From Burkholderia pyrrocinia (GTDB taxonomy: Bacteria > Pseudomonadota > Gammaproteobacteria > Burkholderiales > Burkholderiaceae): a DNA stretch of 64,000 bases. The stretch spans positions 744,001-808,000 of the forward strand of contig NZ_CP070977.1 of assembly GCF_018417535.1 (NCBI RefSeq), written 5' to 3'. This document shows positions 20,501 through 27,467 of this stretch, one piece after another. The position numbers and the translations under genes were made by a program. Position 1 is the first letter of the stretch. Each line of letters opens with the position of its first letter. Under the pieces are notes generated by a model, which had not been told where the DNA came from, made no database searches, and was given only the letters and a program-made list of their open reading frames with translations.

Positions 20501-22924
20501 ATGAACGCGCCGCAAGATCCCCAAATCGAATCGCTGAAAGTCCCGCCGCATTCGGTCGAAGCCGAACAGTCGGTGCTCGGCGGCCTGTTGCTCGACAACG
20601 CGGCATGGGACCGGATTGCCGACTTCCTGTCGCAGGGCGATTTCTACCGCTACGACCACCGGATCATCTACGAGCACATCGGCCGGCTGATCGCGTCGAC
20701 GCGCCCGGCCGACGTCGTGACCGTGTACGAAGCGATGACCACGTCCGGCAAGGCCGACGACGTCGGCGGGCTCGCGTACCTGAATGCACTCGCGCAGAAC
20801 ACGCCGAGCGCGGCGAACATCCGTCGTTATGCGGAAATCGTGCGCGACCGTGCGGTGCTGCGCCGGCTCGTGTCGGTCGCCGATGAAATCTCGGCCGACG
20901 CGTTCAATCCGCAGGGCAAGGAAGTCCGCCAGTTGCTCGACGAAGCCGAGTCGAAGGTGTTCTCGATCGCCGAAGAGGGCGCGCGCGGCAACCAGGGCTT
21001 CCTCGAGATCGGCCCGCTGCTCACGCAGGTCGTCGAGCGCATCGACACGCTGTACCACACGGCGAACCCGAGCGACGTCACGGGCACGCCGACGGGCTTC
21101 GTCGACCTCGACCGGATGACGTCCGGGATGCACGGCGGCGAACTGATCATCGTCGCGGGGCGGCCGTCGATGGGCAAGGCCCAGCCGCTCGACGCACGCG
21201 TCAGGACGCTGACGGGCTGGAAGCCGATGGGCGAGCTGGCGGTCGGCGATGCGCTCGCTTCGGTTGACGGCGCACCGTCGGTCGTGACCGGCATCTACCC
21301 GCAGGGCGAGCGCCAGGTGTATCGGGTCCGCTTCTCGGACGGCCGCTCGGCCGAATGCTGCGACGAGCACCTGTGGTGCGTCCATTTCCGCGGGTGGGGC
21401 AAGCCGCGCGTGCTGTCGACCGGGGAGATTCGCACGTTGCTGGCGCGCGAACGCTACCGGAACCGGTTGTGGATCGACATGCCGAGCGGCGAGTTCGGCC
21501 ATCGGGAAGCGCTGCCGGTCGACCCGTGGGTGCTCGGCGCGCTGCTGGGCGACGGCGCTATCGGCGGTACTGCCGTGCGTTTCAGCGTGAAGGCCGAGGA
21601 AACGCTGAACCGGATGCGTGCGCGCGTCGACGCGTCGCTCGAGCTCGAACACGCGGGCCAGTACGACTGGCGCATCAAGCGCCGTCCATCCGCGGCCGGC
21701 CAGGCCCGGCCGTCCGCCAACCCGCTCAAGACCGCCCTCGAGCAGCTCGGTGTGTGGGGGAGGACGAGCTACGACAAGTTCATTCCGCGCAGTTACCTCG
21801 ATTCGGACAAGGACGCGCGGCTCGATCTGCTGCGCGGGCTGCTCGACACTGACGGCTGGGTCGAATCGTGGGGCACGGTGCGCTATTCGACCGCCAGTGC
21901 GCAGCTGGCGAACGACGTGCGCGAACTGGCGCGTTCGCTCGGTGCGTGGTGCCAGATTGCCGAAAAGGCGACGAGCTTCACGGTCGACGGCGAACGCAAG
22001 ACCGGCGCGACGGCCTACGTTTGCACGATCAGTCATCCGGATCCGCAGAGCCTGTTCCTGTTCGAGGGCAAGCGCGAGCGGCTCGCGGGCGGACGGATGC
22101 GCCGCAAGATGCCGGTTATCACCGGCATCGAGCCGACGCGCCGAACGGCTACGCAATGCATTTCGGTCTCGCATCCGTCGCGGCTGTACGTGACCGACGA
22201 TTACGTCGTGACCCACAACACGGCCTTCTCGATGAACATCGGCGAATATGTCGCGGTCGAGTACGGGCTGCCGGTCGCGGTGTTCTCGATGGAAATGCCG
22301 GGCACCCAGCTCGTGATGCGTATGCTCGGCTCGATCGGCCGGCTCGACCAGCACCGGATGCGTACGGGCCGCCTGACGGACGAGGACTGGCCGAAGCTGA
22401 CCCATGCCGTGCAGAAGATGAGCGAGGCGCAAATCTTCATCGACGAGACGGGCGGCCTGAACCCTATGGAATTGCGCTCGCGCGCGCGGCGTCTCTCGCG
22501 GCAATGCGGCAAGCTCGGCCTGATCATCGTCGACTACCTGCAGCTGATGTCGGGTTCGTCGCAGGGCGAGAACCGTGCGACCGAAATCTCGGAAATTTCA
22601 CGTTCGCTGAAGAGTCTCGCGAAGGAGCTCGACGTGCCGGTGATCGCGCTGTCGCAGTTGAACCGCGGCCTCGAACAGCGCCCGAACAAGCGTCCGGTGA
22701 TGTCCGATTTGCGTGAATCGGGCGCAATCGAACAGGATGCGGACGTGATCCTGTTCATTTACCGCGACGAAGTCTACAACCCGGACAGCCCCGACAAGGG
22801 CACGGCCGAAATCATCATCGGCAAGCAGCGTAACGGCCCGATCGGCCCCGTTCGGCTCACGTTCCTGGGTCAATACACGAAGTTCGACAATTTTGCCGGA
22901 GCGCAGACCTTCTACGGCGAGTAA
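20501..22924 (+). CDS. dnaB: Replicative DNA helicase DnaB containing an intein
   Basis: 807-residue precursor. The spliced helicase would be 460 residues, the normal length. The N-terminal primase-binding domain includes PHSVEAEQSVLGGLLLDNAA. The RecA-like C-terminal domain begins with the Walker A sequence GRPSMGK, which is broken by the intein (residues 227-573) and resumes TAFSMN. Walker B is LIIVDYLQLMSG, and the C-terminus has SQLNRGLEQRPNKRP and SDLRESGAIEQDAD. Because the intein lies between the catalytic Lys and Thr of the ATP site, the helicase should be inactive until splicing. dnaB is essential, so splicing must work if no other copy exists. Confidence 0.97.
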   Translation: MNAPQDPQIESLKVPPHSVEAEQSVLGGLLLDNAAWDRIADFLSQGDFYRYDHRIIYEHIGRLIASTRPADVVTVYEAMTTSGKADDVGGLAYLNALAQNTPSAANIRRYAEIVRDRAVLRRLVSVADEISADAFNPQGKEVRQLLDEAESKVFSIAEEGARGNQGFLEIGPLLTQVVERIDTLYHTANPSDVTGTPTGFVDLDRMTSGMHGGELIIVAGRPSMGKAQPLDARVRTLTGWKPMGELAVGDALASVDGAPSVVTGIYPQGERQVYRVRFSDGRSAECCDEHLWCVHFRGWGKPRVLSTGEIRTLLARERYRNRLWIDMPSGEFGHREALPVDPWVLGALLGDGAIGGTAVRFSVKAEETLNRMRARVDASLELEHAGQYDWRIKRRPSAAGQARPSANPLKTALEQLGVWGRTSYDKFIPRSYLDSDKDARLDLLRGLLDTDGWVESWGTVRYSTASAQLANDVRELARSLGAWCQIAEKATSFTVDGERKTGATAYVCTISHPDPQSLFLFEGKRERLAGGRMRRKMPVITGIEPTRRTATQCISVSHPSRLYVTDDYVVTHNTAFSMNIGEYVAVEYGLPVAVFSMEMPGTQLVMRMLGSIGRLDQHRMRTGRLTDEDWPKLTHAVQKMSEAQIFIDETGGLNPMELRSRARRLSRQCGKLGLIIVDYLQLMSGSSQGENRATEISEISRSLKSLAKELDVPVIALSQLNRGLEQRPNKRPVMSDLRESGAIEQDADVILFIYRDEVYNPDSPDKGTAEIIIGKQRNGPIGPVRLTFLGQYTKFDNFAGAQTFYGE
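21179..22219 (+). other. Class 3-type intein with LAGLIDADG endonuclease, inside dnaB
   Basis: 347 residues in frame. It begins with Ala, not Cys/Ser, and ends His-Asn before a +1 Thr. Block B reads CDEHLWC, giving His64 and Trp66; block F reads TQCISV, placing Cys327 where standard inteins have Asp. Trp (block B), Cys (block F) and Thr+1 are the hallmark of class 3 inteins, in which the block-F Cys makes the first thioester. Two endonuclease motifs are present (LGALLGDG with Asp125; LLRGLLDTDGW with Asp223/Asp225), so the homing nuclease looks intact. Confidence 0.9.
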
Positions 22925-23030
22925 CGCCGGTTGTAAAGCCCTAAATCGCCAAACGTTGTATCCAATCCCGGCGCGCGCATGTGCGCGCGTCGCGGCGCGA
23001 CCGAAAACGGTACAATGTCGCCCGTTTTCG

Positions 23031-23046
23031 TGACAGTAGTTTGACA
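23031..23046 (-). promoter_or_regulatory. Possible Pho-box-like repeat in the displaced native DUF47 leader
   Basis: On the minus strand this reads TGTCAAACTACTGTCA, two TGTCA repeats at 11-bp period, the spacing of a PhoB half-site pair. A candidate -10 (TACAAT) lies just upstream at 23011-23016. The native leader is now cut off from the phosphate genes by the island. The reversed orientation makes this uncertain. Confidence 0.35.
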
Positions 23047-23062
23047 ATCTCTCAGGAATCCC

Positions 23063-23093
23063 ATGTTCGGTCGATTCATGCCCACCGAGGGCA
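23063..23093 (+). repeat. attL of the integrated island
   Basis: Positions 23063-23093 and 41061-41091 match in 28 of 31 bases, including a perfect 16-base core ATGCCCACCGAGGGCA (23078-23093 and 41076-41091). The three differences are all third-codon positions (TTC/TTT, CGA/CGT, TTC/TTT) of the DUF47 N-terminus. These are the two ends of the element. Confidence 0.9.
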
Positions 23094-23131
23094 GAAAATG
23101 CGGTCTGAGGGTGTCCAAGGTTGTCTGGTGA
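23063..23131 (+). pseudogene. Displaced 5' fragment of the DUF47 gene
   Basis: The fragment begins MFGRFMPTEG, identical to the start of the intact DUF47 protein at 41061, and then runs into island sequence, ending at TGA (23129-23131) after 22 codons. It keeps the native promoter region after dnaB. It is the footprint of integration, not a functional gene. Confidence 0.88.
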
Positions 23132-23197
23132 GGTACCTATAAGGTGCTGAAAATAAAGAAATTAGTGTGTGTTGATCTGATCTCGTCCGGCCTCGTC

Positions 23198-23225
23198 ATT
23201 TCGTATAAAATCCGTATACGGAAAT
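23198..23225. promoter_or_regulatory. Left arm site / integrase operator candidate
   Basis: ATTTCGTATA (23198-23207) and TATACGGAAAT (23215-23225) are imperfect inverted arms just before the integrase gene. The core TTCGTATAAAATCCGTAT (23200-23217) recurs with three mismatches at 40968-40985 near attR, as expected of integrase arm sites or a shared operator. It also overlaps a possible -10 (TATAAA). Confidence 0.45.
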
Positions 23226-23240
23226 TGGTCGGGGTCAGCG

Positions 23241-24377
23241 GTGAGAAGAGAGAGCATCCTAACGAAGACGGCGAGAGCGAAGCTGACGCCTCGTCGCGAG
23301 CCCTATTGGGAGCGCGTCAGTACTGGCGTTCACGTGGGGTATCGAAAGTTGGAATCAGGGGCCGGTACCTGGATCGGGCGTCGCATGGCCGAGAATGGGA
23401 AATACCAGTTCAGCTCATTCGGCGATGGAATTTGCGAATACGACGAGGCGCGGAAAGCCGTCGAACGATGGGCGGAAGAGCTAACGGCGGGCGTCCATCA
23501 CGACAAGAAATCTGTTGCTGACGTATGCCGCCTGTATGTCGAGAACCGGCGCAGGGAGAAAGGTGAGGCCACTGCCTATGACGCCGATGGGCGGTTTAGG
23601 CGGTTGGTGTACGACAGGCCCATCGGTGCAATCAATATTGCTAGATTGCGACCTCTCGACGTTGAGCAATGGCGGAACGCCCAACTGGACGACGATGATC
23701 CAGACGATGAAGAGAGCTATAAGCGAGCAAAGGATTCGGCGAACCGCAATCTCAAGTCGTTGAAAGCTGCACTGAACTACGCTAAGACGCGGCTCAAACT
23801 TGTTTCGAGCGATGCGGGTTGGAAGGAGGTCAATCAATTTCCTGATGTCGGCTCGCGTCGGAAAGGATGGCTGACGACCGAGCAGCGAACCGCGCTTCTC
23901 GGTGCGATGCAGGACGATTTGCGCACCCTTGCAACGGCACTGCTGCTCATAGGTGCGCGCCCAGGCGAACTCGCGAGTGCGAACGTATCTGACTTCGATC
24001 GCAATGCGGGCGTGCTCGTTCTCAATGGTAAGACCGGTCGTCGCGAAGTGCCGCTGTCCGATAAGGCTCGTGAATTCTTTGCGTTGCAAGCCAAGGACAA
24101 GATTTCCGGTGCGCCGTTGCTGACAACGGCGGATGCGCAGCGTTGGACGGCGCCAGCGTGGGGAAGGGAATTTAGGGCGGCGAGGGAGGCGGCGGGAATG
24201 TTTGATGCAGTTTTGTACTGCATGCGGCATACATACATCAGCGAGGCAATCGCGCAAGGTATCGACGTTTACACGGTGGCCGAGTTGACTGGTACGAGCG
24301 TGACAATCATCCAGTCGAATTATGGGATGCTCACAGGCAACATTGTGGAGCGGCTCAATCGGGTTTCCGTGTTGTAA
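23241..24377 (+). CDS. int: Tyrosine-type site-specific integrase
   Basis: 378 residues from a GTG. The N-terminal arm/core-binding half includes KKSVADVCRLYVENRRREKG. The catalytic half has the first Arg (LLIGARPGELASANVSD), Lys in LNGKTGRREVPL, the second box YCMRHTYISEAI, and the nucleophile Tyr in IIQSNYGML near residue 362. The box-II position usually held by His is Tyr, which occurs in some phage integrases. It should catalyse integration at the DUF47 5' end and excision with a directionality factor. It is the first gene inside attL. Confidence 0.93.
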   Translation: MRRESILTKTARAKLTPRREPYWERVSTGVHVGYRKLESGAGTWIGRRMAENGKYQFSSFGDGICEYDEARKAVERWAEELTAGVHHDKKSVADVCRLYVENRRREKGEATAYDADGRFRRLVYDRPIGAINIARLRPLDVEQWRNAQLDDDDPDDEESYKRAKDSANRNLKSLKAALNYAKTRLKLVSSDAGWKEVNQFPDVGSRRKGWLTTEQRTALLGAMQDDLRTLATALLLIGARPGELASANVSDFDRNAGVLVLNGKTGRREVPLSDKAREFFALQAKDKISGAPLLTTADAQRWTAPAWGREFRAAREAAGMFDAVLYCMRHTYISEAIAQGIDVYTVAELTGTSVTIIQSNYGMLTGNIVERLNRVSVL

Positions 24378-24463
24378 GCGATGGAATTGGATTTATAAAT
24401 TTGTGAATTAATATTTGTTTTTGATATTTTAGTTTTCGTATTTGAAAAGTCCCTCCTGGTTGT

Positions 24464-24492
24464 TTGACGTGGTGACGGGATTCCAGTAAGAT
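24464..24492 (+). promoter_or_regulatory. Tandem promoter copy 1
   Basis: TTGACG (24464-24469), 17-base spacer, TAAGAT (24487-24492), followed by AGCTACCGT and, 8 bases on, GTGCG. It is the first of three copies of one promoter-plus-leader module. No terminator separates it from copy 2. The preceding bases 24378-24463 are AT-rich and hold no gene. Confidence 0.65.
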
Positions 24493-24528
24493 TCAGCTAC
24501 CGTCCGTTTTGTGCGTCGCTTGAATTTA

Positions 24529-24557
24529 TTGACCAATCCGGTCAAGTCCACTATAGT
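24529..24557 (+). promoter_or_regulatory. Tandem promoter copy 2
   Basis: TTGACC (24529-24534), 17-base spacer, TATAGT (24552-24557), followed by TTAGCTACCGT and GTGCG with the same spacing as copies 1 and 3. It would start an RNA near 24564 that ends at the terminator at 24606-24643. Confidence 0.72.
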
Positions 24558-24562
24558 TTAGC

Positions 24563-24643
24563 TACCGTGGCAGTAGTGCGTAGACGGTGAGGCGACAAAG
24601 ATTCCAAGGGGCGAGCATTCGAAAGATGCTCGCCCTTTGTTTT
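24563..24643 (+). ncRNA. Putative small RNA from promoter copy 2
   Basis: About 80 bases from the predicted start to a strong terminator: arms GGGCGAGCAT (24609-24618) and ATGCTCGCCC (24626-24635), flanked by AAA/TTT and ending TTTGTTTT. No start codon with a ribosome site is present. Its first ~25 bases share GCTACCGT-N8-GTGCG with the next RNA. Function is unknown; a regulatory RNA is inferred from layout. Confidence 0.5.
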
Positions 24644-24651
24644 GTGCGAAA

Positions 24652-24680
24652 TTGACAGACTGGAACGACTCCACTATGAT
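24652..24680 (+). promoter_or_regulatory. Tandem promoter copy 3
   Basis: A consensus TTGACA (24652-24657), 17-base spacer and TATGAT (24675-24680), again followed by TTAGCTACCGT and GTGCG. It is the best match of the three to the sigma-70 consensus and drives a second short terminated RNA. Confidence 0.75.
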
Positions 24681-24685
24681 TTAGC

Positions 24686-24748
24686 TACCGTGACTTAGGT
24701 GCGCGGACAGAAAGCCGGCCTCTCCAATTCGGAGGGCCGGTTTTTTTT
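24686..24748 (+). ncRNA. Putative small RNA from promoter copy 3
   Basis: About 62 bases from the predicted start to an eight-T terminator with arms CCGGCC (24715-24720) and GGCCGG (24735-24740) and further pairing inside. It shares its 5' leader with the RNA from copy 2 but has an unrelated 3' half. It has no protein-coding potential. It lies just upstream of the AlpA-like regulator. Confidence 0.5.
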
Positions 24749-24866
24749 CGTCCGATGCGTCTGAGGTATTCCATATTTATCTGTATGTGGCTGTTGCTCG
24801 ACAGAGCAGCAGCCATTTTTTCGTTTACCGCCCGTGTACCGCGGGTCCTTTGCGTTGGAGATGGTC

Positions 24867-25055
24867 ATGATCGTTGATCGAGGTTTGTTGCGTATCGCAG
24901 ATGTTGTGAAACTGACGGGCATCGGGCGGGCGACGATTTATGAGTTGATTGCACGCGGTGATTTTGTGCCCCGTATTCGTTTGTCTCCTGGTCGAATCGC
25001 TTTTCGAGCTGAAGACATCGAGCGATGGGTGGAATCGCGGCGTGAGAGCATTTAA
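24867..25055 (+). CDS. AlpA-like helix-turn-helix regulator
   Basis: About 62 residues starting MIVDRGLLRIADVVKLTGIG, with the recognition helix ATIYELIARGDFV and the wing/edge DIERWVESRR: the MerR-like AlpA fold of phage regulators and excisionases. In related elements AlpA activates the integrase or acts as a directionality factor. The start at 24867 lies 6 bases after GGAG. Two in-frame ATGs just upstream are possible but badly spaced. Confidence 0.82.
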   Translation: MIVDRGLLRIADVVKLTGIGRATIYELIARGDFVPRIRLSPGRIAFRAEDIERWVESRRESI

Positions 25056-25065
25056 GGGGGGCGAT

Positions 25066-25272
25066 ATGGCGAACGACAAATGTGCTCTGCCGCTCGTGAC
25101 GCGCGAGCCGCTCTTTATCGGCGATCTTGCGAAAGAAGCCAGCATGAGCGTCGAGGCTTTTCAGCGGACGATGGCTGATCTTGAGCGCAAGGGGTGGCTC
25201 CGAGTCGAGCGAGTATCAGGCGACCTCATGCGGATTACGCCGACGATTCCTGTGGGGGCGGCTCATGAGTAA
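25066..25272 (+). CDS. Small winged-helix-like island protein
   Basis: 68 residues after AAGGGGGGCG. The segment PLFIGDLAKEASMSVEAFQR, then LERKGWLRVERVSGDLMR, looks like a single winged-helix unit. It overlaps the next gene by 8 bases, so it is probably co-translated with the replication protein. I do not recognise a named family; a role in replication or its control is inferred from coupling. Confidence 0.65.
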   Translation: MANDKCALPLVTREPLFIGDLAKEASMSVEAFQRTMADLERKGWLRVERVSGDLMRITPTIPVGAAHE

Positions 25273-26020
25273 ATCGAAGCCGCTCTACTTGCTAATGCAG
25301 GAGGCGATCCTCAGTTCCGACCTGACGATGGCCGAAAAGATGGTGTTCATCGCTCTGAAGGCGCACTACCACTTCGAGGACGAAGAGCCGTACTACGTTT
25401 CGCACAAACGGCTCGCGAAAGAATCTGGTTGTTCGGTGTCGACCGTCAAGCGCGCCATTGAGCGCCTAGAGTGTGACGGATGGGTGCGAGCTGGTGGCAG
25501 TGGGGCGCGGGACGGAAGCGCGCAGAGGTACCACGTGATGATTCCCCCCAAGTTCGAGCAGTGGACGGACGATAGCCGAGGGAAGGTAGCCCATGATGAG
25601 CTAAGGGTGGTTCACCATGAGCTAGGGGTAGCTCACAGTGAGCTAGGGGCAGCTCATGGTGAGCTACAAGTATTGAAGTCATTGAAACCATCGGATCCAT
25701 CGGAAAAACATACGCCCGCCGTCGCGGGCGAGGCGGCGGCATCCGCCGCCGCTGCATCTGTCGTCTCAACCACGAGTTCTGCCGAAACGGATGCTTCGGC
25801 AACCGGCGACGAAGTGCCCGGCTACCTCCGCGCATTCTGCCAAGCGAGCCGGATCGGTGACGTTGATGGCACGTTTGACGCCTTCCGTAGGTACGCGGTG
25901 CGGGAGCGCTACCGATTCACGGGGGCGGCATGGGGAAAGCCTGCTGCCGAGCAACTGTTCAGCAAGTTTGTGCGTATTGGCATGGCGCAGGCGCTTGGAA
26001 CTGCGGAAGAGGCCGCGTAG
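25265..26020 (+). CDS. Phage/plasmid-type replication protein with N-terminal HTH
   Basis: 251 residues. The N-terminal ~100 residues are a helix-turn-helix domain of the replication-initiator type (LTMAEKMVFIALKAHYHFED, RLAKESGCSVSTVKRAIERL, RYHVMIPPKF). A repetitive segment of four 7-residue units (pattern AHxELxV) near residues 107-135 is encoded by four 21-bp DNA repeats. The Ala/Ser-rich linker is followed by a C-terminal domain of about 70 residues. Lambda O has the same plan, with the origin iterons inside its own gene. Initiator function is inferred. Confidence 0.72.
   Translation: MSKSKPLYLLMQEAILSSDLTMAEKMVFIALKAHYHFEDEEPYYVSHKRLAKESGCSVSTVKRAIERLECDGWVRAGGSGARDGSAQRYHVMIPPKFEQWTDDSRGKVAHDELRVVHHELGVAHSELGAAHGELQVLKSLKPSDPSEKHTPAVAGEAAASAAAASVVSTTSSAETDASATGDEVPGYLRAFCQASRIGDVDGTFDAFRRYAVRERYRFTGAAWGKPAAEQLFSKFVRIGMAQALGTAEEAA
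25586..25669 (+). repeat. Four 21-bp iterons: candidate replication origin
   Basis: Consecutive units start at 25586, 25607, 25628 and 25649. Unit 3 contains the palindrome TAGCTCAC-A-GTGAGCTA; the others carry the same half-sites with differences (for example CCATGATGAGCTA, TCACCATGAGCTA, CTCATGGTGAGCTA). The bases just downstream (25670-25715) are richer in A/T than the gene around them. The layout resembles lambda ori within gene O. Confidence 0.7.
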
Positions 26021-26234
26021 TCGACGCCCCTCTACAAGCCGTTTTTCCTGGGCGTCTACCTCGACGCCGATCAATCGGGGGTGTCCGACCGTGAAAAACG
26101 CCCGGATTCGACATATCCTCGCCCGCTGCGCCGTTCGCGTGGCGCGGGTAATGGGGTGGTTGGGGCGGGCGCTGCCGACGGCTCGTAGAGGGCGCGAACA
26201 GCAGAATCCAAAACCGACTGTTAAAGGAGTCGAA

Positions 26235-26408
26235 ATGCGGAAAAGGCCAATTGCCAATGATCGACGCATCGCCGATCGGGTAACCGGGATCGTTGAGCGA
26301 CTCGTTCGAGCCGCGTTTGCGTGCATGCCCGCTGATGAGGCGAGCAGGTTCGCGAAGCAACTCATCTTCAAGATGCACCGGCTGCGCGACGAGGTTCGCG
26401 CGTCCTAA
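26235..26408 (+). CDS. Small basic island protein
   Basis: 57 residues (MRKRPIANDRRIADRVTGIV...) behind AAAGGAG, with helices rich in Arg. A longer in-frame form from a GTG at 26091 (105 residues) is possible but has no ribosome site. I do not recognise a family; it may bind nucleic acid given its charge. Bases 26021-26234 hold no other gene that I can support. Confidence 0.55.
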   Translation: MRKRPIANDRRIADRVTGIVERLVRAAFACMPADEASRFAKQLIFKMHRLRDEVRAS

Positions 26409-26419
26409 TCGCTGCGGCA

Positions 26420-26521
26420 GTGAACGAAACTGCCGCACGAAAGTTTGTGTCGTCCGAAATGTGATTTGGCTAGATTTCGTTCATGCCTGGAAGGCGTGAT
26501 CGAATCCGTCCGATTTCGTGC
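26420..26521. repeat. Motif cluster A (four TTTCGTKC / GMACGAAA sites)
   Basis: GAACGAAA (26422), GCACGAAA (26435), TTTCGTTC (26475) and TTTCGTGC (26514) lie within 100 bases of intergenic DNA, two on each strand. The same four 8-mers recur at 36917-37017 upstream of the serine recombinase. They could be recombination sub-sites or operators. Confidence 0.55.
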
Positions 26522-26547
26522 AGCCCGGACGCCACGAACTGACCAGT

Positions 26548-26584
26548 AGCGCCCACACGCTAGACGTGCTGGGCGCTTTTTTTT
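26548..26584 (+). terminator. Intrinsic terminator
   Basis: AGCGCCCACACG pairs with CGTG-C-TGGGCGCT (one bulged C) and is followed by eight T. It lies directly before the ribosome site of the next gene at 26607. Confidence 0.85.
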
Positions 26585-26606
26585 GTTCAATCGAAAGGAG
26601 CATTGA

Positions 26607-27122
26607 ATGTCGCAGGAAACCGCAACTGAGTCGAGCGTTGCAGACCGAGTAGCGAGCGCTTGGAACGAAGTGATTCGCGCTCGCAGCCACCATCAAGCCG
26701 TGCTGGACGAAATCAGATCGACGACCCGGGATCTCCACGAAGCCCAACGTGCCGCACATCGTGCGCGAGAACGATCGGCCGGATCCGAAGAGCTTCGGCA
26801 TGTCGACGCCAGTGTAGCGGCCTCGTCTCAGAAACTCACGTCGTTGCAAGCTGAGCAACGAAATGCCGAGATCGCGGTGACGACTGCTGAAATCGCGTAC
26901 TCGAAGGCGGCCGATATGGTCACAGAAGCGGAACGAGCGCGCGCGTCTGCTGAATATAGAGATCTGCTCGCGGAGTGGGCGGCGGTCATTGACGCAAACC
27001 GTGACCTACTGACCAACGTTATCGGTGCCGTGCGGGGTGAACGCCACTGCCGAAGCGGCAAGGCGCATGACGTGCTGACCCTGGTCGAGGTCGAAAGCCT
27101 TGTCCGCAATGGTCTTCTCTGA
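26607..27122 (+). CDS. Coiled-coil island protein of unknown function
   Basis: 171 residues, almost entirely helical and rich in Ala/Glu/Arg, with a long coiled coil near residues 35-120 (for example LDEIRSTTRDLHEAQRAAHR). No enzymatic motif or signal peptide is visible. The start follows AAAGGAGCATTG. It heads a rightward row of small genes leading to the tail fibre. The family is not recognised. Confidence 0.65.
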   Translation: MSQETATESSVADRVASAWNEVIRARSHHQAVLDEIRSTTRDLHEAQRAAHRARERSAGSEELRHVDASVAASSQKLTSLQAEQRNAEIAVTTAEIAYSKAADMVTEAERARASAEYRDLLAEWAAVIDANRDLLTNVIGAVRGERHCRSGKAHDVLTLVEVESLVRNGLL

Positions 27123-27136
27123 TTCGGGGTTGTGAC

Positions 27137-27448
27137 ATGAAAACGATGGTTTCGCCCAATACCGCATCAGTGGTCGTAAACGGTCGCACGTATTCGGCGC
27201 CGGTTGCTGGTTTGACCGTTGCGAATGTTCCAGACGCCGACGTGGCGGGGCTCATGGCGCACGGCTGGCGGGATGCAGCTCATTTCCAGGGCCTAAGTAA
27301 GCCGACTCAGACCGCACGTCAGACGCAAATCGACGATGTGGCTGGCAACTTCTCGCCGAACAGTACTTACGGGAGAGTGTTCCCGTCGCTGAACGTCGAA
27401 GACGCGCTCGCGCAACTCGCAGCCCGACTGACCAAGATCGGTGCGTAA
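27137..27448 (+). CDS. Small phage-type protein of unknown function
   Basis: 103 residues (MKTMVSPNTASVVVNGRTYS...). The short beta-rich start and an extended C-terminal helix (NVEDALAQLAARLTKIG) resemble small structural proteins found before tail fibres in Burkholderia phages, but no specific function can be given. It begins 14 bases after the coiled-coil gene. Confidence 0.62.
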   Translation: MKTMVSPNTASVVVNGRTYSAPVAGLTVANVPDADVAGLMAHGWRDAAHFQGLSKPTQTARQTQIDDVAGNFSPNSTYGRVFPSLNVEDALAQLAARLTKIGA

Positions 27449-27467
27449 CGAACAGTTTGGAGGATAG

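Noticed and set aside
26539..26552. 14-base direct repeat CTGACCAGTAGCGC, second copy at 37359-37372 inside the serine recombinase gene
   Set aside because: A match of this length is expected about once by chance in 18 kb, and the second copy is explained by coding sequence.
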